A DNA stretch of 64,000 nucleotides from Nostoc linckia NIES-25 (GTDB lineage: Bacteria > Cyanobacteriota > Cyanobacteriia > Cyanobacteriales > Nostocaceae): positions 5,781,738 through 5,845,737 of the forward strand of contig NZ_AP018222.1 of NCBI RefSeq assembly GCF_002368035.1. Reading direction: 5' to 3'. Shown piece after piece: positions 16,176-24,395 of this stretch. The notes under the pieces are model-generated. The model had not been told where the DNA came from, did not search any database, and saw nothing but the letters and a program-made list of their open reading frames with translations. Every line of letters begins with the position of its first letter. The stretch's first letter is position 1. Both the position numbers and the translations under genes were made by a program.

Positions 16176-18908
16176 TTATTTGAAACGAAAAGGTCGTGGT
16201 CTGGCAATTCCATAACCCTGAGCATAATTTACTCCCAGGTTTTGAATGACTTCTAACACAGCCTTATTTTCTACAAACTCAGCAATAGTTTGCAGTCCCA
16301 TCACTTGACCGATTTTATTGATAGCGTCTACCATTGCTAAGCTAACCGGTTCTTCTACAATATGCTTGACAAAACTGCCATCGATTTTGAGATAATCTAC
16401 TGGTAGATTTTTCAGATAACCAAAAGAAGACATACCGCTACCAAAATCATCTAAGGCAAAACAGCAGCCAAATTCCTTGAGCGAGCGAATAAATGCAGCA
16501 GCTTTACTCAAGTTTTTGATGGCGACAGTTTCAGTAATTTCAAAGCAGATTGCTGTGGGTGGTATTTTGTATAAGATAAATTGCTCGCAGACAAAATCAA
16601 TGAATCGATCGTCATTTATACTAGCGCCAGAAAGATTAATTGTATATAAAGAGCCACGACTGTTTTTAAGCGATCGAGAATCATGCCATTGAAAATTCCC
16701 GTATTGCGCGAGATTAGCAAAAAACGTGTGAATCACCCAGCGATCGATAGTTTGCATGAGATTGTAACGTTCAGCTGCCGGAATAAACGCCATTGGTGAC
16801 ACCACCTCACCCGTTTCATCGATTAGCCGTAGGAGAACTTCGTAATGCTCTGTTAAAGAATAAGTCTGCGATACAGGAACAATAGATTGGTAGTAAAGGC
16901 GGAAACGATTGTCTGCCAGCGCTTGATTGATTCTTCCTACCCATTGCATTTCGCCACGTTGCTTTACTAGCTCAAAATCGTTCGTTTGGTAAAGATGTAT
17001 GCGATTAGACCCTTGATTTTTCGCAACGTAGCAAGCTGTGTCGGCAGCACTTAAGGCAGTGTTCGTATTGTCGGTATCTGCGTCGATCGCAACTAAGCCG
17101 ATGCTGACGCTCAAATTAAAAATTTTCTCCTGTTTCCACACGAAGCGAAAGTTTTGGGCTGCTTCACGTAGCTGCTCGGCAATTAATAATGCTGTATCTA
17201 GAGAACAATTATTGAGTATGATGCCAAATTCATCTCCGCCTAAACGTGCAAATGTGTCATAAGAACGCAGATAAGTTTTAAACAAACTAGCAACTTGGCA
17301 CAATAGTTCATCGCCAGCAACATGACCGCAAGTATCATTGACAATTTTAAACTGATCTAAATCTAAATAACATAATGCGTGCTGTTCTTTGGCAGACTGA
17401 GCGCTCCTTAGAGCTTCTATTAAACGATTTTCAAACTCGCGTCTGTTAACTAGTCCAGTCAAAGCATCGTGAGTAGCTTGCCAGGATAATAAACGTGCCA
17501 GATTGCGGTTTTGGCTAACATCGCGAAACACTAAAACTACACCAATGATTTGACCGTCCCTAGTACGAATCGGTGCAGCGCAGTCTTCAATACACAACTC
17601 TGTGCCGTTGCGGGTAATTAAAACTGTGTGGTTAGCTAAACCCACGATCGCACCAGAATGCAAAACTTTTTCTACTGGGTTTTCTAGGGTTTGACGGCTA
17701 ATTTCATTAATAATTCTAAAAACTTCTGTCAACGGCAAGCCTAGTGCCTCGCTTAAACTCCAGCCCGTCAGGACTTCTGCAACTGGGTTAAGATATTTAA
17801 TCGAGCCAGTTCCATCAGTTGTAATCACGCCATCGCCAATAGATTGCAATGTCACTAAAGCCAATTCTTTTTCTTGAAAAAGAGCTTGTTCTATAGATTG
17901 GCGCTCGACAATTTCTTCTTGTAACCGTCCCAGAATCGCTAACAATTCCCTTGTGCGTGAAGACACTCTCTGTTCTAGCTCTTCATTTGCTTTTTTGAGC
18001 GCTTTTTGCGCTCGCCCACGCTGGCGATCGATCGCGTTCAGCGAACGAGCATTCCACCAAATTAGCATTACAAAAACAACAATATTCAAAACGCTTAAGG
18101 CACAAAGTCCAAATTCAGCAGTATAAATTTGCATTCGGTAACCAGCTAAAACTAGCCAGCATATAACTGGCGGAAACGCAATTGCAGCGGGTAATAAAAA
18201 CCTCGCCACAATCCCACCTGCATTTTTACTGGTGACTACGACCATCAACCCACGGTTTGGACTGGCAAATAAAATGCCATACGCTAGCAACAACAATGCA
18301 ACTGCTGTATGCACTGCAATTGATGTTAAGGAGCCAAATCTATAAAGAAATGCATTGCCATATATATACCCCAACAGCCCCATTCCGGCAATGAAAAATG
18401 CCACTATTGCACATACTTGAGCTAATAAATATTTAGGTGCAGCCAAATTCAACAGCAGTAGACTTAATCCTAGTAACACAAAAATAAACGCCGTATGAAC
18501 TGCCATTCGACCAGGAGCCGCATCACCTAGCGGGTCAATTCTGGTATGAAAGAAGATTTGGTCAATGCCAAGGTCTACGTTGAAGGCATATTGAATTAGT
18601 GTCAACAGCCCAATTAATAAGACAAAAAGGGCACAGGCTTTAGCAGTACTACGTATTATGGCAATTCTCGGTTGCCAATGCCACAGCCATAAAGATGTTC
18701 CCCCCAAAATCAAACAGATAGCTGTGTTAGCTTTCATAGCTACCCATCCCGGCACAATGCTTTTGAGAACTGTAATATCTTGTATCCAACCAACGATCGC
18801 AGCACAGCCAACTAAGGCAACTACAATACTCGCTTTTTGGGAAAAAGACCGGAATAAAGCGTTAAGTGCGGGAGCCTGATATCGAGATTGAACATCATGA
18901 ATAGCCAT
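16176..18908 (-). CDS. Membrane-bound PAS-GGDEF-EAL cyclic-di-GMP regulator
   Basis: A 910-residue bifunctional signalling protein. Residues 1-300 hold about eight hydrophobic helices, a membrane sensor module. Residues 300-345 are a coiled coil (ALKKANEELEQRVSSRTREL). A PAS domain (about 347-465) contains GDGVITTDGTGSIKYLNP. The GGDEF domain (about 475-635) has an intact active site RLGGDEFGIIL near 555, and SVSIGLV. The EAL domain (about 650-905) has EVLLRL in place of EALLRL near 687 but keeps DDFGSG, LKIDGSFVK and the acidic ETVAI site, so phosphodiesterase activity is plausible. It should make or break c-di-GMP in response to a membrane or PAS signal. It is monocistronic and convergent with the globin operon. 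Confidence 0.93.
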   Translation of the reverse strand: MAIHDVQSRYQAPALNALFRSFSQKASIVVALVGCAAIVGWIQDITVLKSIVPGWVAMKANTAICLILGGTSLWLWHWQPRIAIIRSTAKACALFVLLIGLLTLIQYAFNVDLGIDQIFFHTRIDPLGDAAPGRMAVHTAFIFVLLGLSLLLLNLAAPKYLLAQVCAIVAFFIAGMGLLGYIYGNAFLYRFGSLTSIAVHTAVALLLLAYGILFASPNRGLMVVVTSKNAGGIVARFLLPAAIAFPPVICWLVLAGYRMQIYTAEFGLCALSVLNIVVFVMLIWWNARSLNAIDRQRGRAQKALKKANEELEQRVSSRTRELLAILGRLQEEIVERQSIEQALFQEKELALVTLQSIGDGVITTDGTGSIKYLNPVAEVLTGWSLSEALGLPLTEVFRIINEISRQTLENPVEKVLHSGAIVGLANHTVLITRNGTELCIEDCAAPIRTRDGQIIGVVLVFRDVSQNRNLARLLSWQATHDALTGLVNRREFENRLIEALRSAQSAKEQHALCYLDLDQFKIVNDTCGHVAGDELLCQVASLFKTYLRSYDTFARLGGDEFGIILNNCSLDTALLIAEQLREAAQNFRFVWKQEKIFNLSVSIGLVAIDADTDNTNTALSAADTACYVAKNQGSNRIHLYQTNDFELVKQRGEMQWVGRINQALADNRFRLYYQSIVPVSQTYSLTEHYEVLLRLIDETGEVVSPMAFIPAAERYNLMQTIDRWVIHTFFANLAQYGNFQWHDSRSLKNSRGSLYTINLSGASINDDRFIDFVCEQFILYKIPPTAICFEITETVAIKNLSKAAAFIRSLKEFGCCFALDDFGSGMSSFGYLKNLPVDYLKIDGSFVKHIVEEPVSLAMVDAINKIGQVMGLQTIAEFVENKAVLEVIQNLGVNYAQGYGIARPRPFRFK

Positions 18909-19320
18909 AGCTTTATTTAATAAATAACTACCAACTATTATGCTATCTGCTGTTTATCATAGAAATTAAGTAGATGCAAGTACTTGAGTTCGACTAGAAA
19001 ACAAAGTTTTTCGAGTGTGAATTACATGAAGTGCGATCGCTAAAGTCTATTTCAGAAAAATTTTTAGTATCATAATCCTTAATATTTCTCTAAGATAAGA
19101 GATTTTTTTGCTATTTCAAAAAATCATAATTTTCGCTTGCAAAAGCAATAGCGAACTTTGCCAAACCATAGTCCATTTCCCTGTTCCCTTCAACCTGCGA
19201 TCGCATTTATTACACCGTCAGGAGAGCGAAAAAGGTAAACACCCCTTTTGAAATAAAAACCTCTATCTCAAGAGAGATTTTTGTAAGGGTGAAATTCAGA
19301 TTGAAGAAGGCAGAAGGCAC

Positions 19321-19512
19321 ATTGGTGTCAACTTAACGTGAAACCCTGATAGAAAGGTGATGAGCGAGTTCTACTCATTTACCATCAAGATCCGCGTTAC
19401 CCCACCCCGGCTTTGCTGGCGCAAAACCTCCCCTCCCCAAAGCATCGGGGAGGGGTTGGGGGTGGGGTAAAATGCCTGTGGGATAAGCGTTTGAGCTTAA
19501 GTTGACACCAAT
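19321..19512. mobile_element. MITE-like element with perfect 16-bp ends (192 bp)
   Basis: ATTGGTGTCAACTTAA at 19321 returns as its exact complement at 19497-19512. The interior contains CCTCCCCTCC...GGGAGGGGTTGGGGG palindromes and no ORF. GGCAGAAGGCA lies on both sides (19309-19319 and 19514-19524): a target duplication, or insertion into one of the GAAGGCA-type runs common in this DNA. A broken relative lies at 6518-6977. The rest of 18909-19833 shows no gene. Confidence 0.7.
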
Positions 19513-19570
19513 GGGCAGAAGGCAGCTATGCTACCCAGCCTTAAAAGAGTGGGATTGTAACAAGGACGTT

Positions 19571-19618
19571 CTCTTACAAAGTTCAGATCGCCGGAAGCCG
19601 GCGCTCCGACTTTGCGCT
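19571..19618. repeat. Short interspersed repeat (CTCTTACAAAGTT type), copy 2
   Basis: CTCTTACAAAGTTC, a CCGGAAGCCGG hairpin core, then GACTTTGCGCT. Both borders match the copy at 6282-6365 while the cores differ. Confidence 0.5.
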
Positions 19619-19833
19619 TTATACCTTGCTGCAAGCAGTCTCAGTATAATTATTTATCTAAACGTGGCTCTAGACCCAGAACTAAAGTTTTAATTGTTAC
19701 TCCTAACCTTCTGCCTTCTGCCCCCGAACTTCTGCCTTTGTTGGTAAATTGCTGTGATGTAATGTATAATATCTTGATTTCCTAGTTTATACATTAGTTC
19801 AGCCTGATTTATCTGAAAAATATATAGTAAACT

Positions 19834-20075
19834 ATGACTAAACATTATCCAGATAAACTGATTTTCTAAGTTAATAATGAAGAAGTAATTCTACCTTAAC
19901 CTGAAATAGATAAAATTATTTTTAAGGTTTCTGGCGAGCAATATTTAAAATACATTCGGTGGAAACGAAAAATAGAAGAGCGTATAGTTATACAAGAATT
20001 AGAAACAGGTAAAATATTTTTTGACAGAGAAAAACTTAGTCAAAATCAATTAAGTAAAATTAGAAAGATTTATCT
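19834..20075 (+). pseudogene. Decayed small ORF upstream of alaX
   Basis: One frame from ATG at 19834 reads MTKHYPDKLIF, stop, VNNEEVILP, stop, then about 55 clean codons including KVSGEQYLKYIRWKRKIEE and ETGKIFFDREKLS. Both stops are TAA. The composition looks like a real small protein that has taken two nonsense mutations. The frame runs past the alaX start out of phase. I do not recognise the family. Confidence 0.4.
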
Positions 20076-20801
20076 ATGTCCACAGTACTTGCCTATCTTG
20101 AAGATACCTATAAATTCAGCGATAAAGCTCACTTTGAGTATATTGCTAATGATGAGCGTGGTTATTATTGCGTACTTGATAGCACTATATTTTATCCGCA
20201 AGGTGGCGGTCAACCTTCGGACGTAGGTATTATTGAAGCCAAAAGAGTTCAGATTCCCATCACTTTTGTCAGCTTTGTAGATGGAGAAGTTCGTCATTAT
20301 GGAAACTTTTCATCGGTATCCTTAGAAAAAGGCGAAGAGGTAACTTTATATGTTGATGAAGCTCGTCGTATACAAAACGCTAAGGCTCATACGGCTGGAC
20401 ATCTTATGTACACTATAGTTGAATCCCTCGATCGAAACTTAATTGCCGTTAAAGGATATCATTTTCCCGATGGTTCCTATGTAGAGTTTCAAGGCAGCCC
20501 TTCATTTGAAAATACGGAAACATTTATTGCTGAAGTTAATACAAAAATTAGTGAAGCTTTAAATAAAGCCACTAATGTAGAAGCTTCACGAATTACACCA
20601 GAAGAATTAGCAGCGCGTTGGTCTAATATTCCTAGTAATTTACCGTCAGGAAAACCTTTGAGAGTTGTGACAATTAACAATCTTCATCCAACTCCATGTG
20701 GGGGAACTCATTTAAAATCTCTTAATGAGTTAAAAAGTGTAGTAGTGACTAAAGCAAAACGTCAAAAGGGGAATCTCAAGATTAGTTATAAATTTGAGTA
20801 A
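20076..20801 (+). CDS. alaX: Alanyl-tRNA editing protein AlaX
   Basis: A 241-residue free-standing homologue of the AlaRS editing domain; it hydrolyses Ser (or Gly) wrongly attached to tRNA-Ala. The second-domain fold is marked by FYPQGGGQPSDVG (39-51). The zinc site is intact: HTAGH at 105-109 and the Cys/His pair C208 and H212 in CGGTH. Length fits the AlaX-M class, which lacks the C-terminal C-Ala domain. The ATG is the first Met in the frame matching the family N-terminus. It is convergent with the peptide cluster and separated from it by a strong hairpin. Confidence 0.93.
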   Translation: MSTVLAYLEDTYKFSDKAHFEYIANDERGYYCVLDSTIFYPQGGGQPSDVGIIEAKRVQIPITFVSFVDGEVRHYGNFSSVSLEKGEEVTLYVDEARRIQNAKAHTAGHLMYTIVESLDRNLIAVKGYHFPDGSYVEFQGSPSFENTETFIAEVNTKISEALNKATNVEASRITPEELAARWSNIPSNLPSGKPLRVVTINNLHPTPCGGTHLKSLNELKSVVVTKAKRQKGNLKISYKFE

Positions 20802-20903
20802 ATTTATATTTTTTATGAGGTTAAAAATATTGCTTTGTTTAGTAGTAGTATTTGCGTCTTGGTATTAATTTCTCAAATTTTAATCGCAATATTACTAATA
20901 TAA

Positions 20904-20950
20904 CTTATTTGATGTAGCGTAGATTTCTAGCCTGCGCTACATCAAATAAG
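20904..20950. terminator. Perfect 16-bp hairpin between convergent genes
   Basis: CTTATTTGATGTAGCG (20904-20919) and its exact complement (20935-20950) with a 15-base loop, abutting the stop codon of the oxygenase gene on the minus strand. It is symmetrical, so it could stop transcripts of both alaX and the long minus-strand cluster. There is no long T-run, though the arms end in T/A-rich sequence. Confidence 0.65.
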
Positions 20951-21730
20951 CTAAGACCAAAAAACTAAATCACCTTCCGGCATTTTTCCAATAAAAGAGC
21001 TAATTGTTATACGCTCTCCAATGCCTGGTAAGACTTCATGAAAATTACGGCTGTTGAAGATAACCAAGTCTCCTGTAATTGGAATATTATGCTTGACTTC
21101 TGAGTTAACTATTAAGGAAGAATCGTAGCCATACGAACCAGATATTTTATATTTTTCATCTTCAGGCTGCCACTGGCGGTTATATACTTTGCAAATACCA
21201 CCTTGGCTAGGAGCTTTAATATATACATTCCATACTAATTGAGAAGTAACATTTCCTATTGTCCAATCTGGAGCATCTAACCCCGCAAAGTCTATGTGTA
21301 ACAAGGCAATATTTATCTGACGCATCAAACCGGCGAAATAACGCCCATAATCTTCATTTTCGTATGCAACTTGTACTTTATTTGATACATTCTGGCGCAA
21401 AATTGTTGTTAAACGTTTTAGCGGGTCAAAAGATAAACAAGTTATTTGATTATAATTTTCAGTAGCTTTTTTAACTGCATCAAAATATCCTGATTTATAC
21501 CTATTTCTATATTCAAATTGAGTAATGCCAATTCTGCCTATAGGTGGTTCTACATTTTTATAAAAATCAAATCCAATTCTTTCAATTGCTAAAGCTAATT
21601 TGTGGCATTCATTAATTGAAGCAAATTGAGAAATCCGAATTGATGGAATTTCATTTCTCAATAATGCTTGAAAATTATCATAGTTCATTTCGCAGTCATT
21701 TAATGTTTGCCACTGGGTTGTCTTCAACAT
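20951..21730 (-). CDS. 2OG-Fe(II) oxygenase A of the peptide cluster
   Basis: I place the start at ATG 21730 (259 residues): AAAGGAGAA lies eight bases before it, whereas an upstream extension to 21817 has no ribosome site and would make it longer than its 264-residue paralogue. The iron facial triad is visible: H145 and D147 in LLHIDFAG and H231 in SRNFHEV, with R240 (GERITISSFIG) to bind 2-oxoglutarate. It should hydroxylate a C-H bond using O2 and 2-oxoglutarate. It is the last gene of the minus-strand run. Together with its paralogue it is a candidate for leucine C5 or proline-ring hydroxylation in 3-hydroxy-4-methylproline supply; that role is inferred from context only. Confidence 0.8.
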   Translation of the reverse strand: MLKTTQWQTLNDCEMNYDNFQALLRNEIPSIRISQFASINECHKLALAIERIGFDFYKNVEPPIGRIGITQFEYRNRYKSGYFDAVKKATENYNQITCLSFDPLKRLTTILRQNVSNKVQVAYENEDYGRYFAGLMRQINIALLHIDFAGLDAPDWTIGNVTSQLVWNVYIKAPSQGGICKVYNRQWQPEDEKYKISGSYGYDSSLIVNSEVKHNIPITGDLVIFNSRNFHEVLPGIGERITISSFIGKMPEGDLVFWS

Positions 21731-22054
21731 GAAAATTTCTCCTTTATTTTTTGGAATTAAGTTGTGTAATGATAGTAAAAAATCTTTCTTAAAAAATTTA
21801 TTTGTTATGGAAGACAATCTCTAATTTAAGATGTTAAAAATTCGATGTTAATCAAAGTCGAAAATAATAGGGCAGTGTGGGATATTCAACTGCATATATA
21901 TTATTTATTGAAATAACTTAGCTATTTAATTGTTTAACAAAATGTGATTTACGTTAAAAACGTATGGGTAGTAGCTACTAAACTTTTACCCAATTCGATA
22001 CTTTGAAATCTAAATATTGTTTTCGTAACTTTTAACTATTGATATAAAAATCCT
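21731..22054. other. Noncoding gap inside the cluster
   Basis: AT-rich, 324 bases, no ORF or repeat recognised. It is long enough to carry a separate promoter for the oxygenase A gene, but I can pick no convincing -35/-10 pair. Confidence 0.4.
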
Positions 22055-22561
22055 TCATTTTGAAAACATATTGCTTAGTTGTTGAGTGCGGCTCAAAGCA
22101 GTAAGCACTGCATTAGAAATTACAGTTCGCAACCCACCTTTTTCTAACTCGTAAAGGCCAGCAGCAGTCACTCCCCCAGGACTCGTTACCTTGTTGCGTA
22201 AGACGGCTGGATGTTCATCAGTTTGAAACATCAGTTCTACACTGCCAGCAATTGTATGCAATGTTAATTCTTGGGCTTGTGTGCGAGTTAAACCCATCTG
22301 CACCCCAGCATCAATCATCGCTTCGATATTGACATCATTAACCTGGCCACCTGTTTCCACCACACGACCGACTGAAAAATGACCAGGAATGATTGGATAG
22401 GGTACTCCCTGTAAGTGTCCACGTAGTAAATGTACATCAGTGCCACAAACCTCACTATATAAGGTTTCAATAATGATTCCGCCCTTTTCCAGGATAGGGT
22501 CTGGTAATTGTTGCACTTGGACCGGGCGTAATGGTGCAGTCATCACAGCTGCTAAAGGCAT
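22055..22561 (-). pseudogene. In-frame fusion of NosE-type dehydrogenase head to NosF-type P5C reductase tail
   Basis: 168 codons made of two unrelated halves. Residues 7-76 are the start of a zinc-dependent alcohol dehydrogenase (MTAPLRPVQVQQLPDP, SEVCGTDVHLLRG, PYPIIPGHFSVGRVVETGG). Residues 79-165 are the end of a pyrroline-5-carboxylate reductase (EAMIDAGVQMGL, SPGGVTAAGLYELEKGG). The dehydrogenase lacks its NAD site and the reductase lacks its Rossmann domain, so neither can work. The junction is near 22330. In Nostoc the adjacent genes nosE and nosF make 4-methylproline from hydroxylated leucine; one deletion joining them in frame explains this ORF. The ribosome site (GAGGT, eight bases before ATG) is intact, so it may still be translated. 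Confidence 0.85.
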
Positions 22562-22586
22562 AAATCATTACCTCACTTCCTCTACT

Positions 22587-23381
22587 TCAAGACCAAAAAA
22601 TAATTTCACCGTTAGGAAGTAAGCCAATCATGGAAGTGAAAGCTACACGTTGTCCATTCATCGGCTCGACATAGTGAAAGTTGCTTGTATTGAAAAGTAA
22701 GACATCGCCCACATAAGGTTGGAAAGCAATTGTGTCTACATCGGTAGTTACTGTATCGCTATATCCATAGGAATCGAGTTTATATTGCTCATCTTCTGGT
22801 GTCCAACGGCGGTCATAAATGCAGGTTTGACCACGATCGTTATCAGACAATTTCAAGTACAAAGTCCAAGAAAGTTGGGTGGTAATTGTGCAAATTTCCC
22901 ATCCAGATTGCTCTAATGGGGCAAAATCAATATGGATTTGCGTACCATTCTCAATTTTTCTGATCAATCCTGCATAATAGCTGCCGTAGTCTGCTTCAGA
23001 AGCTATTCGCACTTTTGCACCACACTCTCTAAATTTCTCCATAATGCGCTCCAAGGGGTTAAAGGAAGCTGCAAAAATTGAGTCTCTTAATTTAGATGCT
23101 CTTTCTACTTCTTGAAAATAATTTGCTTTACTAATGCTGTTGTATTCAAAAACTGTGATGCCTACTTTTTCAATTTTAGGAGTGACATCTTCATAAGCAT
23201 TAAAGACGAGGGATTGAGATTGAGCATATAACATTTCACACTCTTCGGGTGTGGCAAAGTCTTTAATCCGAATCAGCGGAATGCGGTGTTCAATCAGCTT
23301 TCTTAAAGATTCTGCTGTTAAGGGATACTCTTGTTTTTTTTCCCACAGCGTCGATTTAATTTGGTTAGATGCAGCAGTCAT
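22587..23381 (-). CDS. 2OG-Fe(II) oxygenase B of the peptide cluster
   Basis: A 264-residue paralogue of the enzyme at 20951. Triad H150 and D152 (QIHIDFAP) and H236 (TSNFHYV), with R245 (GQRVAFTSMIG) for 2-oxoglutarate. Both paralogues share RRWTPEDEQY/RQWQPEDEKY and end in FWS, so they arose by duplication, but they have diverged enough for different substrates. GGGAGAAA precedes the ATG at 23381. It lies 25 bases upstream of the NosE::NosF relic, which suggests it once acted in the same 4-methylproline route, for example as leucine 5-hydroxylase. Other amino acids, free or carrier-bound, cannot be excluded. Confidence 0.8.
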   Translation of the reverse strand: MTAASNQIKSTLWEKKQEYPLTAESLRKLIEHRIPLIRIKDFATPEECEMLYAQSQSLVFNAYEDVTPKIEKVGITVFEYNSISKANYFQEVERASKLRDSIFAASFNPLERIMEKFRECGAKVRIASEADYGSYYAGLIRKIENGTQIHIDFAPLEQSGWEICTITTQLSWTLYLKLSDNDRGQTCIYDRRWTPEDEQYKLDSYGYSDTVTTDVDTIAFQPYVGDVLLFNTSNFHYVEPMNGQRVAFTSMIGLLPNGEIIFWS

Positions 23382-23437
23382 AATACAGTTTCTCCCGTTT
23401 AAATAAATTGCAATTCAGAGACTCTTATTACTAACGA

Positions 23438-23584
23438 AACGTGAATTCGATGTATAGGATTTTGACCTCACCCCCAGCCCCTCTCCTTCAAGGAGAGGGG
23501 AGTAAAAAGCCTAATTTTTCGTTACTCCTCCCTCTCCTTCGAGGAGAGGGAGGCTGGGTGGGTGAGGTCTTTATAATTCACGTT
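23438..23584. repeat. MITE-like palindromic element (147 bp)
   Basis: AACGTGAATT at 23438-23447 is repeated as its complement at 23575-23584. GACCTCACCC and GGGTGAGGTC lie just inside, and CTCTCCTTCAAGGAGAGG and CTCTCCTTCGAGGAGAGG are two internal hairpins. It sits between the oxygenase B gene and the small glycine-rich gene. No target duplication is obvious. Confidence 0.6.
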
Positions 23585-23862
23585 AATGAAAGACACGATT
23601 ATCTCTACATTTTGAATCAATATTTTAGTTAATAACTAAAATATTTATGACAAGTTTCAGAAGTTTAACATCTACTAATTTTCTAATTTTATCTGAATAG
23701 TATTAGTTTAACGCTTTTTCTTCCAAAACATAATCAAAAACAAATCGCAGCTTGTTATAAATCCGCTTACAACTGTATCTTAGTCGTAAAAAATAACGGA
23801 GCTTAGTTTTTTTTGATTGCGATTAATGAATCAGTGTTCTAGGCAATTTCAAATTGAATTTA

Positions 23863-24267
23863 CTAAGTTACTGGTTCCTCATCGACAATTTCGACTGTTG
23901 TTGGAGTAGGGATTTCTTGGTCTTCTGTAACCACAACTGGACTAATATGATGTTTCAATTTGAGTTTTAGCTCATCTGTAATGGGCAAATCTTGAATTTC
24001 TTTGAGTAGAAATTTTACAGATTCGGTTTTGATACGTTCTGAATAGATGAGTTTGAGAATGTTTTCAATTCCAAAACCTGCTATATATTCCCCAACAATG
24101 CCTACTAAACCAAGTAGTCCTAAACCGCCTAACAAGCCTAACGGCCCTCCCAACGATGAGAGTAGAGTAACAACGGCAACGACACTTCCTCCTGATGAAG
24201 CAGTTGCGATCGCGAAGAGTATCCCAGGAAGACCTAAACCAGCAATTTTTTTGACGATTTCATCCAT
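23863..24267 (-). CDS. Small glycine-rich membrane-type protein
   Basis: 134 residues. Residues 8-70 are hydrophobic and glycine-zipper-like (GLGLPGILFAIATASSGGSV, then SLGGPLGLLGGLGLLGLVG), enough for two membrane helices. The C-terminal third is charged and ends in an acidic Thr/Pro tail. I recall similar MDEIVKK-starting proteins as conserved but uncharacterised in cyanobacteria. AGGTAAG lies before the ATG. It is downstream of the exporter gene on the same strand; a role in export or self-protection is possible but unsupported. The 482-base gap to the next cluster gene carries a palindromic element. Confidence 0.65.
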   Translation of the reverse strand: MDEIVKKIAGLGLPGILFAIATASSGGSVVAVVTLLSSLGGPLGLLGGLGLLGLVGIVGEYIAGFGIENILKLIYSERIKTESVKFLLKEIQDLPITDELKLKLKHHISPVVVTEDQEIPTPTTVEIVDEEPVT

Positions 24268-24395
24268 TTTACTTACCTATCAATTCTCGATTTTTAATGT
24301 AAACAAGCACATCAATACTGTTTGTATTTTTATTTTTCTAACACTTTTATCTCCAAATAAATAACAAATTTTAATCTAAGAAATCCAAGTAACCT

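Noticed and set aside
22055..22561. A functional proC (P5C reductase) gene
   Set aside because: The NAD(P)-binding half is absent and replaced by a dehydrogenase N-terminus.
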